The translations under genes and the position numbers were made by a program. Below, piece after piece: positions 11,448 through 22,212 of a stretch of DNA of 64,000 nucleotides. The notes below the pieces were generated by a model. That model was not told where the DNA came from. It ran no database searches and was given only the letters and a program-made list of their open reading frames with translations. Position 1 is the first letter of the stretch, and the number at the start of each line of letters is the position of its first letter. The stretch comes from Cristatella mucedo. Taxonomy: Eukaryota > Bryozoa > Phylactolaemata > Cristatellidae. Location of the stretch: contig WPIO01000109.1 of the NCBI GenBank assembly GCA_009760855.2, forward strand, positions 892,501 to 956,500, read 5' to 3'.

Positions 11448-12165
11448 GAGTACTGTTCTTGCGAGCGAAGAAACCCGAGAGACAGTCGTATCTCGCTATC
11501 TGAAGTAGAAGTTGATCATATCTAAAGAATTTAATGGCTGACCAGCTAGTATGCTAAGACTTCTACGAAGATCAACGTTAGCTGAGCAAATAATGGCAAC
11601 AGCTGCGAGCCAAGTTCCTCATCGGGCGCACACAGAGAGCTTTCAGATGTGTAATATGTGGAAAGGCACGATTAGGTTGGACTTTTCGTTTGTCTGGCCG
11701 CAAAGCCTAATTCTTTCGACTGAGGTTACGGCATTCCCTGCCTCAGCAACATTGAAAAATGTAGCCGTTCCTCACGGTGTTTGGTGAGATCATGTGATTT
11801 GCTGTTTGTGTGCTTAGGAGTGCTGAAACTATGAGTTTTACTATTAACCATATTGACATCCCTTCTTAATTTTGACGAGTTTCTTAGTGAATTTAATAGA
11901 GTTTGTTGATAAAGCTTAACTTTTCTGAGAGCACGCTGCATATGTCAAATTAGTATAATACCCGCTAGAACGTGTATAATTACAAATAATTACCTTATTT
12001 TCTTCAACGCCACTAGTTTAAGGCAATAAAGAATTGCTTTCAATTTTTCCAATAAAACCTCCCCGCGATGAGCAGCTCCAAAATGAAGGAATACGTATCT
12101 CGCCTCTCATATAGCCTAAGACTTTGAATACAAACCTGTCATGAAAAGAGAAAGCTTACAATGAA
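11448..12165. other. No feature recognised
   Basis: Short frames only, none resembling a known family. Confidence 0.3.
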
Positions 12166-12169
12166 TGAT

Positions 12170-12170
12170 C

Positions 12171-12201
<31 letters not shown>

Positions 12202-12270
12202 GAGAGACAGAGACAGACAGAGAGACACAGAGAGAGAGATAAAGAGAGAGAGAGAGAGAGAGAGAGAGAA
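12170..12270. repeat. (GA)n/(GACA)n simple repeat
   Basis: Interrupted GAGA and GACAGACA tracts of about 100 bases. Confidence 0.95.
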
Positions 12271-12309
12271 TTAACCATAGCCGAATTTTATGCAGTGTAG
12301 GATAACTTC

Positions 12310-13770
12310 TTATTCAGTGCCAGTCTTTGGTTAGGAAGTGGGCGTATGCTGGATAGCGACCAGTGGCTTTTTTTTAGGTACAGCTCAATTTATGTACACT
12401 CGGATGTAGGTCCGTATTGCTTATCATCGGGCCGCATAAATAAACGCACAGGTACTCTGGCTAGTCTGCAAAGTATCAATTTTTGACGATCAGTACACCA
12501 ACTACTAGCAATTCGCGAATGCGTTAGTAAGTAAACCGCATACCAGGAATTAGGTGCAACCTAGCTCTAGTTGTTACAACTCAGCATCGACAAACTTCAC
12601 TATTACCTGCAGGGAAAGTGATTGCCAAGAACAAGCAAGGTGTTAAAAAAGCACTTATTTCAAGAATGCAAAGTGGCAATCGACAAAATTTAAACCAGCA
12701 AGTTCTATGAGCTTAAATGGCTTCAGATTAGGATGCCGCAGCTACGTTGTGTGCTACGACCTTGTTAGTCTAGACGTTTTCAAGTTCAAAGGCTACTTAC
12801 AGACGAAGGGCGTAGAATCTCAAAATGAGATTGGCCTGATGGAAATGTTGCAGCTTATAATCGCAGTTTTAAGCATGCGTTCCTTTTTCAGATGTCTAGC
12901 GGCATTTTCGGTTTCAAATAGAGCAGACAAAATCTTATTAAGATGTCATCTCTAATCTATGCTAGTGTACGTCCAGGAGTTAAATCTCAGTTCGGGGGAG
13001 GGGCTGCTCCCACTTCAATGATGGAATCGTTACTGGAATAGAGTAGTAGAAAAAAATTTGTGAATTTGCTTAGTAAATGGGCAAATACTTCATTTTTCTT
13101 GAGTATAATTTTGGAACTCTTCAACGTACACTCTGCTCGATACTCGGCTTGGAAGTGACTGGATAAAAAGAGTTAATCTCTTCGTAAGAAGTTTACCAAG
13201 AAGTCTGATAATGGGTTGCTCCAAAATAATTAGAGCTACCTACAGTCGCAGGAGCAGTGGCTTGCCTTCTTCGAACGCACAGACATAGCGACCGCCTATG
13301 CATACGACTTTCAGACCTCCGAGCTTCTGGATCTCGTAAAAAACTCGAAAACATCTGCAATGTCACACACCTCGTCACTACCCGATTTCCTGACTTATCT
13401 GGTTTCTCGGTACCGTCGCCTCGCTCGTTGCTCAAATTAGCTCACCTCAACGTTGCTCGACCGCGTTCAGTGAATCGCTCCAGGGTTTGAGCTTTTTTGG
13501 GGTGCTGCTGAGGCTGATACTTTAGCGTCGACGTCGTTTCAAAACCTCTGACTGCTGACTCAGGAACTTTCCTTTAAGCTGTCCTGCACAGTTAAATTGT
13601 TTACTGATTACCTCGAGCGTTTATATATTCTACTTCACAACGTACCAATATTACTTAGACTTATCAATACTTTGAGAACTTTCGCTGATAGACGATTTCA
13701 CCGGTGCTGCATGTAAAGCATTACCAAGTCTTTAGTGGTATCTTCCCCAGGTCGCAGGCGTAGTGTTAGG
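12310..13770. repeat. Anonymous repeat family D, copy D4 (second half)
   Basis: Diverged but collinear with 42750-44370. Matched blocks include TAAACGCACAGGT, GGCTACTTACAGA/GGGTACTTACAGA, AGATGTCTAGCGGCATT/AGATGTCTTCAGAATT, AGTTAATCTCTT, and GACTGCTGACTCAGGAACTTTC/ACGTGCTGACTCAGTAACTTTC. No conserved protein frame is seen in either copy, so it is either a non-autonomous element or the decayed part of a larger one. Confidence 0.6.
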
Positions 13771-13779
13771 AGGTACAAT

Positions 13780-14072
13780 GAACGCAAAGGGCGAATCACA
13801 AAGATCCACCAAATGCTGTAATGAACAGGTGTGATTTAAGCTTATTTTTAAATGTCGTCATGTCAGGGGATATTGTGATGTGCGTCGATAGTGAGTTCAA
13901 ATCTTTGGGAGCGTACAAACTAAAGGCACGGTCTCCAAAGAATTTGATGTTTGTACGAGGTATAGGTAAACAGTTACATTCCAAAAAGCGGGTGGTACGT
14001 TGCTTGGCCTGATGGGGGAGTAGACCGAGAGATAAGCTGGGGCCAAAGAATGAAGAGACTTAAAAGTGAGCT
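13780..14072 (-). mobile_element. LINE A, coding fragment without tail
   Basis: The minus frame 13984-13796 reads IPRTNIKFFGDRAFSLYAP and the usual C-terminus. The 3' UTR is lost, and the other end abuts the LINE B 3' end at 14073. Confidence 0.75.
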
Positions 14073-14272
14073 ACACATGTAATGTATCTTCGTTTGTAAT
14101 TCCACAAAGTCATAAATACCATGTGGGTTTTACGCAGGTAAGTTTTGTATAGCGCACTCACAGCCCAAGCGGCTTTCAATGCGCATTCGGTAGCCGACAG
14201 ACTTCGTCTCACGCAACAAAGAGAAAGTGGGAAGCATAGCAGAGTCAGGAGAGCAGTTGAGGTAGTGAGTAT

Positions 14273-14667
14273 AATAATATAATAATAATATTGCACTTGA
14301 TAAAGCGCCCTCAGAGAACTTAATCTCTTTCTAGGCGCTTTACATTTGCTGCAAAGTGATACGCAATAGAATAGTAAGTAAAATCATGCTTGAAAAACAA
14401 ACAAAATGAATAACATGGTTAGGGGTTACATGCACTGGGTCAGCATGCAAATGTGGTTAGTGGCAGCATGAACAGTGTCAGCACGCATAAGCACATCGAG
14501 GACGAATCACAAGGACCCACTAAATGCTGTCCTAAATAGGTATGTTTTTAAGTTTCTTTTAAATGTGGTCAGGTCAGGGGATGTTCTGATGCAGGTCGGG
14601 AGGGAGTTCCAGGCTGTGGGAGCATACGAGCTAAATGCACGGTCTCCAAAGGATTTAAGGTTTGTAC
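14273..14667 (-). mobile_element. LINE A inserted in LINE B
   Basis: (AAT)n tail, 3' UTR and last coding bases. GAGTAT is duplicated at 14267-14272 and 14668-14673. The empty site in LINE B at 48788-48810 reads GTGAGTAGCATAG. Confidence 0.8.
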
Positions 14668-15190
14668 GAGTATCATGGATGTAGCAGCTCAGGACCGCTG
14701 AAAAGGATGAGCCATATTCGGCAGTAGGAGATAGTTGTCGTTGAGTAAGAATCGTTTAAGCGAGTTCCACAGTCTACGACCTGCAGAGCTAAAGCTTCTG
14801 TCGCCAACGATCTTTTAGTGGAGGAATGGAACAGCTAATTTATTGTCCATTCAGGACCTGAGGGCACGAGGAGGCTGAGACTGGTGCAGCATTTCAGCTA
14901 CGTATGGAGGAGCCAAGCCATGGTGGGCATTGTGGGTAAAAGAACTTTGCTCTGTATCCGTTGATCAACCGGCATCCATCCTAACTCTTTTCGCAATAAG
15001 GAAACGTGCTTAAACCTCTGAGACTTGAGAAAACAAGTTTTGCAGCCATATTCACAGCCAGCTGCAATGGCCTAATTGCTTTATTTGGTAGCCCAGCCAA
15101 AATGGAATTACAATAATCAAGCCGAGACAGAACTAAGGAGCTAGTTAAAATTTGTTGCTAGCCGCTGTGGAAGACAGCTTTTAATCTTGG

Positions 15191-15392
15191 ATATGGATAA
15201 TAATAATAATATAATAATAATTCACTTGATAAAGTGCCCTCAGAGAACTTAATCTCTCTCTAGGCGCTTTACATTTGCTGTAAAGTGAAATGCAATTGAA
15301 TGGTAAGTAAAATCATGCTTGAAAACAAACGAAATGAATAATATGGTTAGGGGTGACATGCACAGGGTCAGCATGCAAATGTGGTTAGTGGC
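15191..15392 (-). mobile_element. LINE A 3' UTR fragment inserted in LINE B
   Basis: (AAT)n tail plus about 180 bases of 3' UTR ending at GTGGTTAGTGGCA, placed inside the LINE B sequence between GGATATGGA and GATGGCTACC. The target duplication is not clear. Confidence 0.75.
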
Positions 15393-15899
15393 ATAGGACG
15401 TGATGGCTACCTGTAGAAGCAGTCTCCTGAATAAAGCTTTAAAATTGAGGCAGCTGTCGAAAACGACACCTAAATTTTCAGCTCGTGGTGATGGTCGCAC
15501 AATATCATCACCCATTAGAAGAGCCAAGCCTTTTAATCCAGCCACACGCTTAGGATGTCCAATGAGCAGCAGTTCGGTTTTATTGTCATTTAATTTCAAT
15601 AAGTTTTGCAACGTCCAGGATTGAATGTCGGCAAGGTAAGCATTCAGTTTCTCAGTTGCTGCAGCAGATTCCGACGGTTTGAATGAAAAATACAGCTGAG
15701 TATCGTCAGCATAAAAGTGATATCCCACTCCACGGGCCTTAATCACTTTTCCTAGAGGTTGAGTATAAATGGAGAACGGCAAGGGACCGAGTACAGACCC
15801 TTGGGGCCTCCACAAGTGACCCTTCTCGTCTGTGAGACCTGATCCCCACACGACACGGATTGAACACGACCAGACAAGTATGATTTAAACCACGCCAGT

Positions 15900-16025
15900 G
15901 CTTCGTCTGCGATACCGAACCTTGAAATCGATCCGCTGCTTAACTGGAAGTCAGTGCAGGTCGGCGGGAAGTGATATAATTTGGCAACTGCGACGCTCAC
16001 GACAGATATGCCAAGCTGCATAGTT
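15900..16025 (-). mobile_element. LINE A coding fragment
   Basis: Minus-strand piece of the RT C-terminal region with a SVVSVAVA-type shadow frame and CGACGCTCACGACAGA, joined to the LINE B RT end at about 15890. Confidence 0.6.
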
Positions 16026-16515
16026 TTTTACCAGAAGGGACCTAAAAGCAATAGACAGAACCTTGAAGTTGATGGGCTTCTTGATTAGGATCCAGAGCAG
16101 GTCGGCTAGATGTAGTGTGATATGGCAATTGCAACGCTCACGACAGTTGAGCCTAGCTGTAGAGTTTTCCACAAGCCGTTAGTACCTGATTGCACAGGCT
16201 GCTAGACCAGCAATCAGTGTCTTACAGAAGTCGAGACGGAATGGGATGTCACAAACGTATAGACCAATTTAGGTGTGGTATCCCTGTCTAAACAAGCCGG
16301 AGTTTTAGCAATCTTATGAAGCTGAAAGTAGGCAGACTTGATTTTTAGCTGATATTTTCGTCTAATTAAACGTCATTTTGGAACCGGGCACCTAGATTCC
16401 GTGCTGATTTAATAGGAGGTACACTGGCGGAGTCGATCTTTAGCCACATATTTTCAAATTTTTGAGTGACACTTGGTTCGCCCATGACTGGTAAGTTGCT
16501 TTTATCTTTCAGTGT
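16026..16515 (-). mobile_element. LINE A coding fragment, second copy
   Basis: Repeats the same RT region as the preceding piece (CTTGAAGTTGATGGGCTTCT, GCAACGCTCACGACAG) and continues towards the catalytic domain (GCCCATGACTGGTAAGTTGC). Confidence 0.65.
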
Positions 16516-16519
16516 AAGA

Positions 16520-17130
16520 AAAGTTGTAGCCATCCACTAATCTATGACGGATTTGATCGTGATGGTGAGCATCCTTTCCACGATTCTTGCCATGATTTCC
16601 AATTTTTCCTAGCCCTCTAACTAGTAAAGAGCTATCTTCCTGCAGATGCAGTTGCTAAGCTCTTACTGACACCCGGCCGACCGCCTGTGAGATTATCAAA
16701 AGCTTTTACGGTAAAAACAAGTATCTACTAGTTCAAGCATTTCAAGTTCAAGCTCGAAGAAGCAGACGGCATCCTGGATGGACGTGTTCACTCAAACCTG
16801 CGCTTCACTGCTGGAAGCTGGAAGATCAGCTTTCGGCAGGGATTATCTATCAGCAGGTCAGATTATCTATCAGATCAGCTATCGGCAGGTTATTATAGCA
16901 ACGAATAGCGTGTAAATAGCCTCTGCCAGTGCTGCGATTGCGTAGTTTCATAAGTTTTCACAAAATCATGTTAAAAGAACTTGAAACGCTTCCACGTCGG
17001 TCGAGCTTCAGCTACACTCGGTTTGGAAAGCAGTTTGGCAGAGACGCTCAGACGTACTGGTTCAAAGGTCTTTATTTGTTTCATTATAAGAGAAATCTCC
17101 TTCATTCAAGACGACCGTGGTAATAAATGT
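16520..17130. repeat. Anonymous repeat family D, copy D1 (first half)
   Basis: Collinear with 41500-42000 and 45430-47190. Shared blocks are CTAACTAGTAAAGAGC, GCAGATGCAGTTGCTAAGC, CACGTCGGTCGAGCTTC and AAGGTCTTTATTTG. It gives the uninterrupted sequence across the site where D3 carries a solo LTR. Internal short direct repeats (ATCAGCTATCGGCAGG, GATTATCTATCAG) occur at 16830-16890. Confidence 0.6.
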
Positions 17131-18005
17131 TGCTCAGTCGGCTTCCGCAGTCTTGCCGCTTCACCGACTCGGTACCAAGAGTACCAGCAACTTACGCCGC
17201 CAGACATCCGGCTAGCCGAATAACTGCTTGGATAGTCTGGATCGACGTCTACCCCAGTCAAGAGTTTCCGCCGAAAAAGCCAAGCTCGTGGGGCCATGAA
17301 TACATCACAGGGGGCAAACAAGCCGTAACAGCGAGCCTCCTATCCGATCCCGCTAGGGCCTGGAGTACTCGTGGCCTTGCGTTCGTGGCCGCATCACCGT
17401 AGCACTCCTGCACCCATCCGGATGCATAACTCGGCGAGACCGGGAGAGTCAAACACCGTTACTTCCGTTACCCAAGAGCCCTGGTGACCTCTTGTCACCG
17501 CCCATCCGGCCATGCCCGTAGGTTAGGCCTAGACCTAGCCGTTGACCCTACCTTATTACAGCCGTCCCGACCTAGCCTGGGTACAAGAGAGCGCTTGCTT
17601 AGATTTTCTGAACGAAATCACATCCACCCACACTACCTCAGACCGCCTTGACCTTAACCAATAGCCAGTGCATCGAAGAAAAGGTTGAAATGCAAGATTC
17701 CGACTGTTGCCAAAAGTTTTCGTTAAAAAGCTGCTGCTTTCAATTGTGCTTCCCTCTCATGAGTGGTAGGATTACTGACGATCTGCTATATATTTAGCTC
17801 CAGTGATGCAAAGCCGTGCGATATTTCCTTGCCATACCGGACCGGCTTAAATTCAGTATTTGGGGAATTCAACGAAATTAATTTATTTTCGGCACGACGC
17901 CGACCCTTAAATTCGGCCTCACATCAGACAGTGTATCAAAGGAGTAAAGTCTTATTGAGCCTTCGCGTAAAGCATTAATTGGTATAAACGGCGTAAAAAC
18001 ATTTA
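17131..18005. other. GC-richer segment, no gene recognised
   Basis: From 17131 to about 17600 the base composition is clearly GC-richer than the surroundings. Both strands have short frames (17127-17402 +, 17258-17452 -), but neither resembles a known protein. It may be a decayed LTR-element part. Confidence 0.3.
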
Positions 18006-19230
18006 AACTTTATAGCGTTGACAGGCGATCAAACTGCTTCGACTGGAAGAAGCCATCCAAAGCTAATGAGGTCAGATTGGTTCTACGGTCGTCCTTTTAT
18101 TACTTGAGCACAGAGAATTCCAACTTGACCAACGTAGTGTTGGCCAAAACGGATGCCAATCCACAGCAAAACTGACGCAGGTTTTTGTGTGAAGATTCAG
18201 AGGAGAGACGTTTAACGTCTTCCGAAGCAGTATTAAATCCGTTGATTGGTCGTGCTTGGCAACACCCGCCTTGGTGGCACCGTTAGCCACAAGATGGCGA
18301 TACCCCTGCTCAACAGCCTCAATCATAGACGAAGTCCAAAATTGGGCTAGGCAATCTCGAGGATCAAAGGCACAAGAATTGAAGTCATGCGAGCGAAGTG
18401 TGAGCAGCTCAACAGGCATAGACGTTTCTAGTTTTGTGACAACTTTACGATGGCGATCGTTAGTGAGCGCATTGAGTTGGTCTCGGAAGAATTCCTCTTA
18501 TCCTCAACAAAGTCTTCAACCGAGTGAAATGAAATACTTAATCGTCCTACTCCGATTGCATCTGCCGGATGATCTTCACCCGTTAGGTCAATTGTGAATT
18601 GCAAAGATAGATGGGGTATTATCATCTCGATCTCTTAATGTTGCTGGGCAATGACGAGATTTCACGACTGCAGCTTGATTACTGTAACGTTGACAACCCT
18701 GCGCACGGCTGCCATCACTGACCCGGTCATCCACCACTTAATTTCCGGTGCACGGTCGAAATGTTTTAGCTGAATATGCTGGAAAAGTCAAATGTGGTGA
18801 TGTAGCAGCCACGACAAAGAATTCCCATGTGGAGCCAACGATTGGTTAGCTTCGGACACGTAGAGCGCATCTCGGTAATTAAGTTCTCTTGGCGACGAAG
18901 GTAAGTAATAAATGAGTTGACCTGCTTAACGATGTCATCATCGTCAATATCGGCAAAGGCTTTCTTCATGACCAAGTCCATCTGATGTGGCGGGCACCAA
19001 TTACGTTACCAAATGCAAGACGCGATGGGCAACTTTCTGCTCAAGAAGAGTAACAACACCGCCATTGCGTCCAGTCATCGTATTCCTTGCCCCTCTGACG
19101 TGACGCCAAGTAGCTTCTGGCGCCAAACCGACAATACGGCGTCAATGAATTTGACGGTAGCCCCTACCTGGTTGACCGCTGTGTGGCGTTCAAAAGTAGG
19201 AATCAGAAGCAAATGAATATTCTACGTCTG

Positions 19231-19403
19231 TGCTAGCCGATTTAACGGCCTCTTTTTATATAGTGACACAAGAGCCTTTACGGCTATTACCACCGCTTGC
19301 CGTGGCGATAAAAGATCGCCCAATGCAGGATTCGAACCCGCGATCTCAGGGCCGAGGTCGTGAAAAGCAATCGCCTAAGCTTGTGAGCCATTACGTCTCA
19401 TCT
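19231..19403 (-). mobile_element. SINE1 inside the hAT fossil
   Basis: Minus-strand copy with box B GGGTTCGAATCCTGC and the core hairpin TATCGCCACGGCAAGCGGTG. It separates the hAT pieces VRLRVPISTFLAKM and TFERHTAVNQVGAT. Confidence 0.8.
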
Positions 19404-19691
19404 TGGCCAGGAATGTCGAAATAGGCACGCGTAGGCGCACAGACATGTAAGACAAGCCCTCGTGCGAGGTGCAGTCGCAGACAAATGAAAATGCCCAAGT
19501 GAAGGTGTCGCTCAGAAGCTCAGAAATGCATTGAAGTGAAGCAGCAACCATAAGACGCACATTGTTCGAAACCACATGCCTTGTCACATCCATCAATTTG
19601 GGAATTTGTCTCAAGACCTGTTGATGACGAATTACAGCCTCAGTCTGTCGGAATGATAGGTCAACTGAAACATGCTGAATCCTCAAACTTG

Positions 19692-19862
19692 GTGAGCCGT
19701 ATGGCGCACTAGGTAAGGCGGTTGCTTTTTACGACCTCGGTCCCGATGTCATGGGTTCTAATTCTGCGGTTTTCGGTCCTTTATCGCCACTGCAAGCGGT
19801 GGTGGCAGCCTTAAAGACTCTTCTGTCGCTATACAAAAGAGGCTGCTAAATCAGCTAGCATT
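19692..19862 (+). mobile_element. SINE1 inside the hAT fossil
   Basis: Head GAGCCGTATGGCGCACTAGG, box B-like GGGTTCTAATTCTGC, core TATCGCCACTGCAAGCGGTG, end GAGGCTGCTAAATCAGC. Confidence 0.8.
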
Positions 19863-20131
19863 TAATTTAACAGAAACACCAGTGGATTCGTAACGACGAC
19901 CTTGTAGCGGCCGAGTCGTTCTGAATCTTGAACTGAGACAAGCCCTTCGAAGATGATTCTTCTTCAACGTCATCGTGCCAAAATACACCACCGACTAACT
20001 TTTCGACAACGGGAGCATCTATGACGAACTCCAGCTTGAAGCTAGTATCATCAAAGTCAGAACGCAGCGTGTTGCGATGTTCGGGTCGATTATCATATAA
20101 GGTCTTCTTCGCCTCCGCCGATGCAGCCTGG

Positions 20132-20365
20132 TAATTGGTCCAATCGCTTGAGTGACTACCGCCCTATCTCCCTTCTACCGTTCCTAGCAAAAACACTTCA
20201 AGTCTTGCTAATAAGTTCCATTCTAGTTCAAGAGCTAATCACTCAGCAGAATCAGGATTACTTAGGGTTTACTATGACCTACTTATTAAGGATTAAATGA
20301 ATTTGAATTCAGTTCTCTGTGGCGCTTTACCAAGTGCATTATTATTTTAATTATTATTGATATTA
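20132..20365 (+). mobile_element. LINE A fragments inserted in the hAT fossil
   Basis: Starts in the RT region (GTGACTACCGCCCTATCTCC, compare 24120-24140) and jumps to the tail (GAATTCAGTTCTCTGTGGCG, (ATT)n), with the middle deleted. The hAT sequence resumes after about 20365. Confidence 0.65.
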
Positions 20366-21178
20366 CTGTAATGCTGCTTCTACAAATGGATGTGGTAATC
20401 GTCCTTCCTAAACGGATGCTGCTGGAACAGCTTGATAAGCCACGTACGTTTGCACTTGCGACTGGTGCCGATGCCTGCGTCGACGTCTTAGCACCCAAAG
20501 AACTTGCAGAACTTGCACCACGGTGATGCGACGGCACAAAGTGGATCATGGGTAGCGATCTTAAGCACATATCCGAGCTGAATCACTTTCTGGAACAGAT
20601 TTGCACACTGTGCAGCGTTTGTGACCTCCCAAACGAACGAAGTCTTCGTCTTCAAATCTCTCTTCCCACTGATCCCACACTCTCCCGACGGGAGAATCAC
20701 ACTGATGCTCTCCTCTGAAATTTGGCGTCTGGACCTTTTGAAGGAGTTCATCCGAAGATGGTGATGCGACGAAGATGAACGCTGCCCACCACAAGCAAGT
20801 TGTCGGTGGTCGACGACGGCTGGACTGTATCATAAGCAAGTCAAACAAGTGTGAACGTACGTACATACGTAGCAGTAGCAGCCGTCGCCTAAGCAGCTTT
20901 GGAGCGCCAGTAGATAAGACAGAATGAGAAAAGGGATAGTGACAGGGAGTGGATAGCGTCTACACACCGCCAGCTCAGACGCCGCTCGTTGGGCGGGAGC
21001 AGCGAGCTGAGTACCCTCTCGTTTGGTATTCCTAGTGTAACGCCGAAGGCTCGGCAGGGTAGGCTTGACCTGCCGCTTCCCTAGCGGCGTAGCCTTGCGC
21101 CTACTGCCGTTCGGTGCGCGCCTACGCGCAATAAGCTGGCCGGCACGAAACGAGCGTTTCTGGCGCTGACCTGCTTAC

Positions 21179-22212
21179 TGTTACTAAGGGGGGTCGTGAG
21201 TCCGCGGCGTGAATTGGAAAGCTAGACACACAAATTGGGGATTTTACTGAACTTTATTCGCAAGCGCACAAAGTCGCCGTGCGTCTAGTTCAGCTTTATC
21301 TCCACACTCCTCGCACGTTCTCAACAGCACCAACACTCTTGCGGAGGGAATACTTCTTCACACTGAAGCGCGAACCGGAGCTTAAACCCTAACCGGAGAA
21401 CTAGGACTTCGTTTACACCTGTGCGGAAGGAATACCCCAAACACGCCAACTTAAGCACTCTTGCAGAGGGAATACTTCTTCACACTGAAGCGTGAACCAG
21501 AGCCTAAACCCTGACCGGAGAACTAGGCTCGGTTTCCACCAGTCTGGCAGGAATACTCCACACACGCCACCTCAAGCACTCTTGCGGAGGGAATACTTCT
21601 CCACACTGGGGCTTCTAACGTGCATAACGGGAAACGACCCAAATAGACGGAGCCCAAACCAGAGCCTAAACCCTGACCGGAGAACTAGGCTCGGTTTCCA
21701 CCAGTGTGGCAGGAATACTCCACACACGCCACCTCAAACACTCTTGCGGAGGAAAACACGTCTCCACACTTACGCTACTTACATCTATACTGGGGAACGA
21801 CCCAAATACACGGAGCTCAAATTGGAGCCTAAACCCTAACCGGAGAACTAGGGCTCCACACACGCCAGCTACGCCTAGCTCGCACCGGCAAATCCCTATG
21901 CCGAGACTGCGTGCTAGCGCTCACACACAAAACACAAAAGAAACACAAAATACGAGCCCGGGCGCTATACGACCGTGTTCGGTGGAGTCCACCAAATCCT
22001 CCTAGCGCTGTCTTGTCCTGTTCCGTCCATCATCGGCGGACAGCCCGCCTTCCTCCCTCACTTTCAGAGAAACGAGTGCCCGACGGCGTCGAAGCTCAGA
22101 GCCGGACAGAAGACCAGAAGAGACCAAAACACAAGCGTCGCTCGACTCTTAAATACTTAGCTGAGACAATGGGGCTCGAGCTTAGTGGTATTGGGCGCGA
22201 CACCAGGGCCCA
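21179..22212 (-). mobile_element. Solo LTR nested in the outer LTR
   Basis: The minus strand begins TGTCGCGCCC and ends CCCCCCTTAGTAACA, with a TTAC duplication at 21175-21178 and 22213-22216. A TATA-like TATTTAAGAG lies near 22150 and a polyadenylation signal (GAATAAAG) near 21260. It contains the minisatellite at 21330-21865. Gypsy-like by its ends. Confidence 0.75.
21330..21865. repeat. Minisatellite, about 120-160-base units
   Basis: Four units start near 21333, 21455, 21577 and 21737, each with CACTCTTGCGGAGGGAATAC-like and AACCGGAGAACTAGG-like blocks. Open frames across it (for example 21492-21839) are repeat artefacts. Confidence 0.85.

Larger units (their letters stand above)
14073..15890 (-). 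mobile_element. LINE B, interrupted twice by LINE A
   Basis: A minus-strand LINE B copy from its 3' end (ATGTAATGTATCTTCG...) to the RT domain near 15890. RT is recognisable from [15 protein letters not shown] and [16 protein letters not shown], with an intact YADD. Two minus-strand LINE A copies interrupt it, at 14273-14667 and about 15191-15392. Compared with the uninterrupted LINE B at 48596-50420, its sequence resumes after each insertion. The open frame 15851-15249 is a chimera of LINE B RT and LINE A tail. Confidence 0.8.
18010..20751 (-). pseudogene. hAT-superfamily transposase, decayed
   Basis: A minus-strand transposase of the RNase H-like hAT class, readable only by changing frame. 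In order: an N-terminal part with KTKTSFVWEVTNAAQCANLF; a BED-type zinc-finger start (PWCKFCKFFG) and FRKDDYHIHL; WTNYQAASAEAKKTLYDNRP; IPKLMDVTRHVVSNNVRLMV; the catalytic-core stretch AFSFVCDCTSHEGLSYMSVR; LLGVTSEGQGIRMTGRNGG; MDLVMKKAFADIDDDDIVKQ with TYLRRQENLITEM and CPKLTNRWLHMG; and a C-terminus LALDGFFQSKQFDRLSTL with TAA at 18010-18012. The style resembles hAT proteins I associate with oomycetes as well as animals; this is from memory of the family, not from a search. Two SINE1 copies and one LINE A interrupt it. Terminal inverted repeats were not found. Confidence 0.75.

Noticed and set aside
15249-15851. 200-codon minus frame taken as one protein
   Set aside because: Chimera of LINE B RT and the 3' UTR of a LINE A inserted into it.
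21492-21839. 115-codon plus frame with repeated NQSLNPDRRTRLGFHQ
   Set aside because: Translation of the minisatellite inside a minus-strand LTR, on the antisense side.
21330-21865. CRISPR-like array
   Set aside because: Units of 120-160 bases without unique spacers, inside an LTR of a eukaryotic genome.
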